A stretch of 37,377 nucleotides of DNA, taken from the NCBI GenBank assembly GCA_964389685.1, contig CAYMFM010000037.1, forward strand, positions 1 through 37,377, written 5' to 3'. The stretch is from G020353115 sp964389685. Lineage in GTDB: Bacteria > Bacteroidota > Bacteroidia > Bacteroidales > VadinHA17. Within the stretch, counting starts at the first letter, position 1; every line of letters begins with the position of its first letter. This document shows, one piece after another, positions 8,782 through 15,168 of the stretch. A program made the translations under genes and the position numbers. A model generated the notes under the pieces. It had not been told where the DNA came from and ran no database searches. It saw only the letters and a list, made by a program, of their open reading frames with translations.

Positions 8782-9168
8782 TTAGCGTTTGCTAAACTGG
8801 AATCTTTTGCGTGCCTTTGGTTGACCAGGTTTTTTCCGTTCCACTTCGCGTGGATCCCTGGTAAGGAATCCATTGGCACGAAGCTTCGGTTTATCTTCGG
8901 GATTGATCATCACCAACCCCCTGGCAATGCCAAGTCGCAGGGCTTCAGCCTGACCCTTAAACCCTCCGCCGTCAAGGTTAACTTTTATGTCGTATTTATC
9001 CTTTGCTTCAAGTAGGTTTAATGGTTGCTGAACAACATATTGTAATTGTTTGGTACCAAAATAATCTTCAAAATCTCTGTTGTTGATTGTTATTTTTCCT
9101 TTGCCTTTACTGATATATACTCTTGCAATCGCAGCTTTCCTTCTTCCGGTAGAACTGATCACTTCCAT
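8782..9168 (-). CDS. rpsI: 30S ribosomal protein S9
   Basis: The 128-residue protein has the S9 marks TGRRKAAIARVY, the LDGGGFKGQAEALRLGIARG block and the basic tail ending QPKARKRFQFSKR, which reaches the P-site tRNA. It starts 6 bp after the rplM stop, the conserved rplM-rpsI pair. A 106-bp spacer separates it from rpsB. Confidence 0.98.
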   Translation of the reverse strand: MEVISSTGRRKAAIARVYISKGKGKITINNRDFEDYFGTKQLQYVVQQPLNLLEAKDKYDIKVNLDGGGFKGQAEALRLGIARGLVMINPEDKPKLRANGFLTRDPREVERKKPGQPKARKRFQFSKR

Positions 9169-9174
9169 ACCTGA

Positions 9175-9630
9175 TTATTTAATAGAATTTAAATTGATTT
9201 GCCTTGGTTGTTGGGCTTCATGTGGATGATCCGGACCGGTATAAACATGAAGGTTTCTGAACAACGACCTGCCAAGCCGGTTCCTTGGAAGCATCCCTTT
9301 AACAGCTTTTTCAACCACAGCAGTGGGTTTCCTGGCACGCAACTCTTCCGGACTGGTTTTTTTCTGACTTCCGGGATAACCGGAATGACTGAAATACTGC
9401 TTATCAGTCCACTTCTTGCCCGTAAGACGGACCTTCTCGGCATTGATCACAACAACATTATCTCCACAATCGACGTGCGGTGTGTAACTGGGTTTGTGCT
9501 TCCCCCTTAACACCATAGCAACAACCGATGCCAATCTTCCCAGAACCTGATCCTTTGCATCTACAATAACCCACTCTTTGTTGACCGTTGCTTTGTTGGC
9601 TGAAACCGTCTTATAACTTGTAGTATCCAC
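9175..9630 (-). CDS. rplM: 50S ribosomal protein L13
   Basis: The 151-residue protein shows the L13 hallmarks: WVIVDAKDQVLGRLAS at the N-terminus, LRGKHKPSYTPHVDCGDNVV, and MLPRNRLGR followed by LHVYTGPDHPHEAQQP. It is an early-assembly protein of the large subunit. It is first in the block, and a good promoter box lies about 65 bp upstream. Confidence 0.98.
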   Translation of the reverse strand: MDTTSYKTVSANKATVNKEWVIVDAKDQVLGRLASVVAMVLRGKHKPSYTPHVDCGDNVVVINAEKVRLTGKKWTDKQYFSHSGYPGSQKKTSPEELRARKPTAVVEKAVKGMLPRNRLGRSLFRNLHVYTGPDHPHEAQQPRQINLNSIK

Positions 9631-9694
9631 TTTCTTCCTGCGTTTTAATAACTGTCAGAATATAATTTTCTGAATCCCTTGAATTTGTGGTCTG

Positions 9695-9726
9695 CAAAAA
9701 TACAATTATTTTTATTAATACAACAA
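9695..9726 (-). promoter_or_regulatory. putative promoter of the rplM block
   Basis: On the minus strand TATTTTTG (9695-9702) matches the -7 consensus TAnnTTTG. TTGTTG (9721-9726) lies 18 bp further upstream, as expected for a -33 box. It predicts a leader of roughly 60 nt before rplM. Confidence 0.5.
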
Positions 9727-9792
9727 TATTGCGAATATTTTATCTGTACCATTTTATCTGTAACTTGGGGCCTGATTGATAAATCCCGTTTT

Positions 9793-11367
9793 ATGTTCCG
9801 GCACAGGATATTTAATCATGATAACATATATTTTGCAGGACTTATTCTTTTGGGGATTTGCCTGCCACTGTCTAAATTTGGGATGAGTGTTGCCATATTC
9901 ATCCTGCTGGGAAACTGGATCCTTGAAGGGGATTTTAAACGCAAACAGCGGATACTGCAACAACGGAATAGCATTCTTATTTTTAGCACCCTCATTCTGG
10001 TTCACCTTATCTGGTTGCTCAACACAACCGATTTTCAGTATGCATTCAAGGATATCCGGATTAAATCGCCCCTATTAGCCCTTCCCCTGATCATGGGAAC
10101 TTCACGGTCGGTTACAACCGGTCAATTGAAGACGATCATTCTCTTTTTTGTGGCTGGCGTTACGGTTGGATCCCTGGTTAGTAGCTTTATCCTGCTTGGC
10201 TATTCGGGTGAAGCAATTGATGACATCAGGGATATCTCTGTTTTTATATCACACATCCGGTTCAGTTTGCTGATTAATATTGCCATCTTTTCATTGGGAT
10301 ATTTGTTGTATGCATTCCATAAACAGAACAAAAAAATTGAGATAATTGCCTATTCGATCCTCCTTGTTTGGCTCGTTGTTTTCGTTTTCATACTGCAATC
10401 CCTGACCGGAATTCTTATTCTTCTGATCGTTGGTTTTGTTTTTTCACTGATAATGATTCGCAGACTGACTAATTTTATGTTAAAGTATTTCCTGATCATT
10501 GCACTGGTTACGCTACCGTTAATCATTATTGCCCTTATCAGCAGAGCGATCATTCAATTTTACCGGATTGATGAACCCGATCCGGAGAGTGTTGCACAGT
10601 TCACGGCAAACGGAAATCCATACGAACACAATTTTCAGAACAAGCAGGTGGAGAATGGGAACTATATATGGATGTATGTTTGCGAAAAGGAGTTGGCAGA
10701 GGAGTGGAATAATAGGAGCGGGTACGATTATACCGGACTGGACGAACGGGAACAGTACCTGAAATACACCCTGATCCGGTACCTGACCTCAAAAGGGCTG
10801 AGGAAAGATTCTGTTGGGATATCATACCTGACCGGTGAGGATGTTCAGCGCATCCAACAGGGGATTACCAATTACAGGTACTGGCATGGGAGTGGATTGG
10901 AATACCAGTTGTATCAATTGATCTGGCAAATCGATGTATACCGGAAAGAGGGTAATCCCAGCGGTCATTCGGTTACACAGAGGATTGAATATCTACGGAC
11001 CGCATTCCAGATAATAGGGGATCATTTCTTTTTTGGTGTGGGTACGGGTGATCTCCAGAAAGCGTTCGATGAACAATATGATGAAAATGATTCGTTACTG
11101 AGCGACCAGTGGAGGTTACGCGCACATAACCAGTACATCACGTTCTTTATCACCTTTGGCCTTTTTGGTTTTCTGATCTGTATGGTTGCATTAATATATC
11201 CGGTTTTTTATGAACACAAGCAAAACGATTATTGGTTTATGATGTTTCTTTTCATCGCTCTCTTATCCATGTTGAATGAAGATACCCTCGAAACCCATGC
11301 AGGTGCCACGTTTTTCTCCTATTTTTATTCCCTCTTTCTTTTTGCCAGGGATAATAAATGGTTATAG
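9793..11367 (+). CDS. O-antigen ligase-like polytopic membrane protein
   Basis: This is an inner-membrane protein of about 524 residues with roughly ten hydrophobic spans. It most resembles the Wzy/WaaL superfamily, which polymerises or ligates lipid-linked glycans. Around residues 240-440 there is a long hydrophilic, probably periplasmic loop, rich in aromatic and charged residues. The end of that loop carries GVGTGDLQKAFDEQY and RAHNQYITFFITFG, the Gly-rich and Arg-x-His-Asn motifs typical of Wzy_C proteins; two or three spans follow. The ATG at 9793 is chosen because the upstream frame crosses the divergent rplM promoter. The donor and acceptor are unknown, and it stands apart from the glycan island at 19-29 kb. 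Confidence 0.8.
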   Translation: MFRHRIFNHDNIYFAGLILLGICLPLSKFGMSVAIFILLGNWILEGDFKRKQRILQQRNSILIFSTLILVHLIWLLNTTDFQYAFKDIRIKSPLLALPLIMGTSRSVTTGQLKTIILFFVAGVTVGSLVSSFILLGYSGEAIDDIRDISVFISHIRFSLLINIAIFSLGYLLYAFHKQNKKIEIIAYSILLVWLVVFVFILQSLTGILILLIVGFVFSLIMIRRLTNFMLKYFLIIALVTLPLIIIALISRAIIQFYRIDEPDPESVAQFTANGNPYEHNFQNKQVENGNYIWMYVCEKELAEEWNNRSGYDYTGLDEREQYLKYTLIRYLTSKGLRKDSVGISYLTGEDVQRIQQGITNYRYWHGSGLEYQLYQLIWQIDVYRKEGNPSGHSVTQRIEYLRTAFQIIGDHFFFGVGTGDLQKAFDEQYDENDSLLSDQWRLRAHNQYITFFITFGLFGFLICMVALIYPVFYEHKQNDYWFMMFLFIALLSMLNEDTLETHAGATFFSYFYSLFLFARDNKWL

Positions 11368-11402
11368 TTTATTGTTTAATTTAAGGTTCAAAAGTTGGAA
11401 AG

Positions 11403-11873
11403 ATGAACACGGATGAAAAATTTTTGCAGCAGGCGATCAGAATATCCGAAAACAATGTGGAGAATGGTGACGGACCTTTTGGTGCTGTTCTTACAAAGGA
11501 TGATGTGATCATCTGCAGTGCAGGAAACCGGGTCATTTCATCCAACGATCCGACAGCCCATGCGGAGATCAATGTTATCAGAGAAGCAGCCGAAAAGTTC
11601 AATACCTTTGACCTGAACGGTTGTACCATCTATTGTTCCTGTGAACCCTGCCCGATGTGCCTTTCGGCTATTTACTGGGCTCGTATAGATCGTATTGTGT
11701 ATGCAAATACCCGCATGGATGCCAGAGAAACGGGATTTGATGACCTGCTTATCCATCAGCAACTGATGAAACCGGAAAAGAGCCGGATGATCCCGGCAAC
11801 ACAAATGCTGCAAGAGGAGGGTAAGCGTGCCTTTCAGATGTGGGCTGAAAAGGAAGATAAAATTGACTACTGA
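11403..11873 (+). CDS. guaD: guanine deaminase-like nucleoside/base deaminase
   Basis: A zinc enzyme of the cytidine-deaminase fold, probably turning guanine into xanthine in purine salvage. The zinc site is visible: HAE (53-55, His ligand and catalytic Glu) and PCPMC (82-86, two Cys ligands). The flanking text SNDPTAHAE, CEPCPMCLSAIYWAR and ETGFDD, plus the C-terminal Tyr, resemble the B. subtilis GuaD type more than TadA. At 156 residues the length fits. tRNA adenosine deaminase is the main alternative but less likely. The next gene starts 14 bp downstream. Confidence 0.85.
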   Translation: MNTDEKFLQQAIRISENNVENGDGPFGAVLTKDDVIICSAGNRVISSNDPTAHAEINVIREAAEKFNTFDLNGCTIYCSCEPCPMCLSAIYWARIDRIVYANTRMDARETGFDDLLIHQQLMKPEKSRMIPATQMLQEEGKRAFQMWAEKEDKIDY

Positions 11874-11887
11874 AGCCCGGAGAACGC

Positions 11888-12409
11888 ATGAAGAGAGAGC
11901 GACTGGAGCACAATTTTTTTATCAGGGATGTCCTGGATGTTGCCCCGGAACTGCCGGGAAAATCATTGGTGAGGCAATTCAACAATGGCTCCCTTTACAG
12001 GTATACAATCCTTGAAGTGGAAGCATATCGCGGAAAAGAAGACCTTGCCTGTCATGCAAGCAAAGGGAGGACGAACCGGACCGAGGTCATGTATCATGCA
12101 GGAGGTAAAATTTACGTCTACCTGATCTATGGCATGTATTGGATGCTTAATTTTGTTACCGGAGAACAGGACACTCCCCAGGCTGTGTTGATACGGGCGG
12201 TTGAAGGATTTGACGGACCTGGAAAATTAACCCGGGGATTGCAGATAGACAAATCATTCTATGGAGAGGACCTGGCAAGATCGAACCGGATCTGGCTTGA
12301 ACATTCAATAGCAAAGTATGATATAATCAGTAAAAAAAGAATAGGGATTGATTATGCAGGTGAACCATGGAAAAATAAACCGTGGCGGTTTGTGGGTATA
12401 CAGCAGTAA
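11888..12409 (+). CDS. 3-methyladenine DNA glycosylase, AAG/MPG family
   Basis: This base-excision repair enzyme removes alkylated purines. The AAG fold is recognised by LEVEAYRGKEDLACHAS, where Glu45 matches the catalytic Glu of the human ETEAY motif, and by KIYVYLIYGMYWMLN, the Tyr-rich intercalating strand. PGKLTRGLQID is the conserved C-terminal block. At 173 residues it is on the short side; many homologues are near 200. It probably shares a transcript with the deaminase. Nothing suggests it is broken. Confidence 0.92.
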   Translation: MKRERLEHNFFIRDVLDVAPELPGKSLVRQFNNGSLYRYTILEVEAYRGKEDLACHASKGRTNRTEVMYHAGGKIYVYLIYGMYWMLNFVTGEQDTPQAVLIRAVEGFDGPGKLTRGLQIDKSFYGEDLARSNRIWLEHSIAKYDIISKKRIGIDYAGEPWKNKPWRFVGIQQ

Positions 12410-12433
12410 TCTGTTGCTTAGTACTTTATTTTA

Positions 12434-12455
12434 TGGAGAACGACTCTCCGAGTCG
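12434..12455. repeat. GGAGAACGA motif fused to CGACTCtcCGAGTCG hairpin
   Basis: TGGAGAACGA runs into a short stem (CGACTC / GAGTCG). The same leading string, continuing as TCCG, occurs at 12479-12492, 12674-12687 and 14676-14690, each time intergenic. Confidence 0.6.
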
Positions 12456-12533
12456 TTTGGGGTTGTCAGAGCGCTTTTGAGAACGATCCGCCATGTGTTT
12501 CTAAAGAATCCGTTTAGGATTCAATAATGAATA

Positions 12534-12597
12534 ACCCGGTACAAGCCCTGACGCTTGCCTGCCGAAGGCAGGATTTTGTCAGGGCGTAGTGCCGGGT
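12534..12597. repeat. 64-bp nested palindrome
   Basis: Three stems nest inside each other: ACCCGG (12534-12539) / CCGGGT (12592-12597), GCCCTGAC (12545-12552) / GTCAGGGC (12578-12585), and CCTGCC (12558-12563) / GGCAGG (12567-12572) with loop GAA. A CAACCCC hairpin follows 20 bp later, the same order as in other clusters. Confidence 0.85.
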
Positions 12598-12617
12598 ATG
12601 AAAATGAGAATAAGCGG

Positions 12618-12659
12618 CAACCCCGAATGGGGTTGAATAATTCAACCCCTGCAGGGTTG
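12618..12659. repeat. two CAACCC/GGGTTG hairpins
   Basis: CAACCCC-GAAT-GGGGTTG (12618-12635) and CAACCC-CTGCA-GGGTTG (12643-12659) stand 7 bp apart. They belong to the seven-copy family also found at 6675 and 14377-14607. Confidence 0.85.
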
Positions 12660-12760
12660 GTTAATCAATGATCTGGAGAACGATCCGATAGTCATGTAGT
12701 TCTTCAGAATATAGGTAACATTTTAAAATGTTTAATTTGCATATATTTTTATGATCTTTA

Positions 12761-12801
12761 GTCGACTCTTCCATAGGAATGCCTTCGGCAAGAGAGTCGA
12801 C
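12761..12801. repeat. GTCGACTCT inverted repeat
   Basis: A perfect 9-bp stem GTCGACTCT (12761-12769) / AGAGTCGAC (12793-12801) encloses 23 bp that contain GCCTTCGGC, a small second stem. It is intergenic and of unknown function. Confidence 0.75.
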
Positions 12802-12854
12802 CTACATACTATCGGTTTAACCGTAAGGTTTCGGTAAATAATTATACAATGTAG

Positions 12855-12873
12855 GGCGACTTTTTAAGTCGCC
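12855..12873. repeat. GGCGACTT/AAGTCGCC hairpin
   Basis: A perfect 8-bp stem with a TTT loop. No T-run follows, so it is not an obvious terminator. Confidence 0.7.
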
Positions 12874-12990
12874 TATTACTATATTATGCCAAAGACGTAA
12901 TCCCAGGTAGGGATCAGCAGCATACATGACTACGCCACCCTACGGGGCTTTTGGTAAAAAGGAGACAATTGAAGAATTAAATAGAACCCA

Positions 12991-13023
12991 TCCCCCTTGG
13001 TGAAGGGGGAATAAAGGGGGATT
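12991..13023. repeat. CCCCCTT...GGGGGATT repeat, copy 1
   Basis: TCCCCCTT (12991-12998) pairs with AAGGGGGA (13003-13010), then a second AAAGGGGGATT follows. A related copy, with a different inner hairpin, lies at 14832-14884. Confidence 0.75.
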
Positions 13024-13034
13024 GATCTGGCGGC

Positions 13035-13065
13035 TTGAATTTAAAGATTAAACCGTATATTTTTG
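13035..13065 (+). promoter_or_regulatory. putative promoter of the beta-barrel gene
   Basis: TTG (13035-13037) stands 20 bp before TATTTTTG (13058-13065), which matches TAnnTTTG. The predicted start near 13071 leaves about 50 nt of leader before the ATG at 13123. Confidence 0.5.
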
Positions 13066-13122
13066 AAATTTTTATCTGAATGATTTTGTGAGGATTTGGT
13101 GTTTCACTTTGGTATTATTGCA

Positions 13123-14310
13123 ATGATTGTTAAAAGGCGTAAAAGAAAAAATACAACCCGGAAACAACCAGCCCGGTGGTTGTTCCTTTTCCTGTTGTTC
13201 ATCCCGTTGATATCGGCAAAATCATTCGCTCAGTTGAACAATCAGCCATTTTATCTTCCGGCGACCTATCAGGCTGAGAAGAAGAATGATATCTATATCA
13301 ATCTCACCACTCTGGGTTTTACCAAGAACAACGAGTATTTCGACAGGATTGCCGATGGATACACACTGTTTGGCTACCAGATCATGCCTGAGCTGGTCTT
13401 TTTCCCTGCTGAACAGGTCAGCATTTCAGCCGGCGTTTTTGCATGGAAAGATTTTGGCACCAACAAATACTCAAAGGTTGCTCCAACATTTACCGTTGAT
13501 ATCGGGTGGAAGTCCCTTCGTTTTCTTTTTGGGACATTGCATGGAAACCTGGAACACCAGTTGATCGAACCGATCTATGATTTTGAACGGGTCATGACAA
13601 ACCGGCTTGAAAATGGTGTTCAGGTGATTTACAACAGGGAACGGTTTCTTGCCGATCTATGGATAAACTGGGAGAACATGCTGTACGAAGGAGACCCCGA
13701 CCAGGAAGAACTATCCGGGGGGCTGGTGACAAAATATCGGCTTCTGGAACACGAGCGGTTTGATCTTGAGATACCCTTCCAGATCTTTGGGATGCACCGG
13801 GGAGGTCAGATCGATGTGTCACCCCTTCCGATTAAAACCGTATTTAACACAACCTTCGGGATAAGCGGATACCTGAAATTTCCGGAAAGTTCATTTTTTC
13901 ATGGCATTAAAACGGACGATTACCTGGTGGTATACGATGATCTGTCTTTTGAAAAACGGGATGCCTACCGGGAAGGATACGCTTTCTATCTGAATCTGGC
14001 ACTTAAAACCAAACTGTTTGATCTGATGATTAGTTACTGGAATGGAGATAAATACATTTCCAACCATGGAGGGGACCTGTACAATTCCAGGTCGACGACA
14101 TTTAAACATCCGGATTACCTTGAGCCAAACCGGGAATTACTCATATTCAGATTGTTGCAGGATATATATATTCTTGACAACCTGTGTATCTCAGCCCGGC
14201 TGGAACCTTATTACAATTTTGTGACACGGAAATTTAATTTTTCCCATGGTTTGTATATTAATTATAAACACACCTTTTTTGTAAAAAATGTTACCCCGAA
14301 AGTGCCTTAA
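13123..14310 (+). CDS. probable outer-membrane beta-barrel protein, unknown function
   Basis: The 395-residue protein starts with a basic stretch (KRRKRKNTTRKQPAR), then a hydrophobic signal segment ending AKSFAQ. The mature part alternates polar and aromatic residues in short strands (DIYINLTTLGF, VSISAGVFAW, LRFLFGTLHGN, FYLNLALKT, LYINYKHTFF), as expected for a barrel. I recognise no named family. The ATG at 13123 is preferred over 13096 because it begins right at the signal peptide. The last strand ends at HTFF, but translation continues as VKNVTPKVP; that tail is encoded inside a palindromic repeat that also supplies the stop codon, so the original 3' end may have been altered. Confidence 0.7.
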   Translation: MIVKRRKRKNTTRKQPARWLFLFLLFIPLISAKSFAQLNNQPFYLPATYQAEKKNDIYINLTTLGFTKNNEYFDRIADGYTLFGYQIMPELVFFPAEQVSISAGVFAWKDFGTNKYSKVAPTFTVDIGWKSLRFLFGTLHGNLEHQLIEPIYDFERVMTNRLENGVQVIYNRERFLADLWINWENMLYEGDPDQEELSGGLVTKYRLLEHERFDLEIPFQIFGMHRGGQIDVSPLPIKTVFNTTFGISGYLKFPESSFFHGIKTDDYLVVYDDLSFEKRDAYREGYAFYLNLALKTKLFDLMISYWNGDKYISNHGGDLYNSRSTTFKHPDYLEPNRELLIFRLLQDIYILDNLCISARLEPYYNFVTRKFNFSHGLYINYKHTFFVKNVTPKVP

Positions 14311-14358
14311 GCATGCCTGCCCGCCAGGCAGGCGGGCCTTTGGCAACGTGCGGGGTAA
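14291..14358. repeat. palindrome overlapping the 3' end of the beta-barrel gene
   Basis: TTACCCCG (14291-14298), inside the coding region, pairs with CGGGGTAA (14351-14358). Within it, GCCTGCC (14315-14321) pairs with GGCAGGC (14327-14333), and CCCGCC with GGCGGG as an alternative. The stop codon of the upstream gene lies inside the element. Confidence 0.8.
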
Positions 14359-14494
14359 AAGCAAGTAAAGTAAATCCAACCCTGAGGGTTGAATATGTTA
14401 AGAAAAGTTCTGCGAAGCAGAACAACAATGAGTAACCCCGTACGAAGTGCGGGGAAAAGAGCGAATAAAGTAAACCAACCCTGAAGGGGTTGAA
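14347..14494. repeat. two direct copies of a composite repeat
   Basis: Copy A (about 14347-14393) and copy B (about 14446-14494) read GTGCGGGG, an A-rich spacer with TAAAGTAAA, then CCAACCCTGA..GGGTTGAAT. Each ends in a CAACCC hairpin (14377-14391 and 14476-14492). Between them are GTTCTGC-GAA-GCAGAAC (14407-14423) and CCCCGTAC-GAA-GTGCGGGG (14436-14454, one G-U pair). Confidence 0.8.
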
Positions 14495-14519
14495 TTATTG
14501 CTATATGATGATTTGTATT

Positions 14520-14607
14520 CAACCCCGTCAGGGTTGTAATCTCCTGGTACATTTTAACCACCGGTTAACACCGGCGGCTATTCATTATTCAACCCCTGTG
14601 GGGGTTG
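14520..14607. repeat. CAACCC hairpins flanking a TAACCACCGGT palindrome
   Basis: CAACCC-CGTCA-GGGTTG (14520-14536) and CAACCCC-TGT-GGGGGTTG (14590-14607) flank a 26-bp copy (14555-14580) of the palindrome seen at 6631. In this copy the right arm carries two changes, giving ACCGGCGGCTA. Confidence 0.8.
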
Positions 14608-14650
14608 AGTAGCTTGGAATGGGTTATACCATGATATATTAGAGAGTTAT

Positions 14651-14702
14651 TCACCGGTTTGCGGACCGAACTTTTGGAGAACGATCCGCCGGTGACGGAC
14701 CG
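14651..14702. repeat. TCACCGG/CCGGTGA inverted repeat with GGAGAACGATCCGCC
   Basis: TCACCGG (14651-14657) pairs with CCGGTGA (14689-14695). Between them is GGAGAACGATCCGCC (14676-14690), nearly identical to the string at 12479. CGGACCG appears directly at 14662 and 14696. Confidence 0.65.
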
Positions 14703-14831
14703 TTTGTGCTCCTAAGAACGCTCTTGTAGAAAGACTCTCTTGGCGACCCCCTCCAGTAAAATAATTATGAAGTTTATAAGAATATCAGTTATTTTCGCAA
14801 CAGAAACTATCTAAAATCAACTTTTTATTTG

Positions 14832-14884
14832 TCCCCCTTTTTCAAAAGCCTGCCTGCCGCAGGCAGGGGGGATTAAGGGGGATT
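14832..14884. repeat. CCCCCTT...GGGGGATT repeat, copy 2
   Basis: TCCCCCTT opens the element and GGGGGATTAAGGGGGATT closes it. In between is a perfect 8-bp hairpin, CCTGCCTG (14849-14856) / CAGGCAGG (14860-14867). Copy 1 at 12991 has a much shorter centre. Confidence 0.75.
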
Positions 14885-14998
14885 TCATTTCATAAAATGA
14901 ACCATATATATTCAGGAAGTAAATAATAAATTAACGTGAGTTCGACATAAAAATAACTGATGTAAAATTTTAATTACCAATGATTTTCTTTGTGTGAT

Positions 14999-15061
14999 CT
15001 TAGTGTCTTTGAGCCTTATTGGCAGGATTTTAGCATGGAACATTGCCACAAAGACACCAAG
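14999..15061. repeat. diverged inverted repeat CACAAAGACACCAAG
   Basis: The 17-bp arms at 14999-15015 and 15045-15061 match at 14 positions. The CACAAAGACACxAAG wording resembles an intergenic repeat seen in many bacterial genomes. It is probably an old copy. Confidence 0.5.
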
Positions 15062-15168
15062 TCACGAAGAATGCACTAAGTTGAAAAGGGAAAAAGTCTA
15101 AATTTCTGACATGCAATGAATAAAATATCGAACTAACGTAAAGATAGTTCCTAAAATAAGTAATCCCT

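Larger units (their letters stand above)
12410..13122. other. non-coding, repeat-rich 0.7-kb region
   Basis: No gene or tRNA is seen. At least seven palindromes from several families are packed here, several with the loop GAA, and copies of a GGAGAACGATCCG motif at 12434 (partial), 12479 and 12674 recur at 14676. The individual elements are listed separately. A promoter for the next gene is at the right edge. Confidence 0.8.
14311..15168. other. non-coding, repeat-rich 0.86-kb region
   Basis: No gene or RNA gene is recognised. The left half is dense with palindromes; the right half (about 14760-15168) is AT-rich with one more GGGGGATT repeat and a diverged inverted repeat around 15030. Elements are listed separately. 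Confidence 0.8.

Noticed and set aside
11827..12015. Small open frame between the deaminase and the glycosylase
   Set aside because: It overlaps both real genes in another frame and runs through the 14-bp spacer; neither end has family support.
12558..14607. CRISPR array
   Set aside because: The palindromes recur but with irregular spacing, variable length and no unique spacers of constant size; no cas gene is near.
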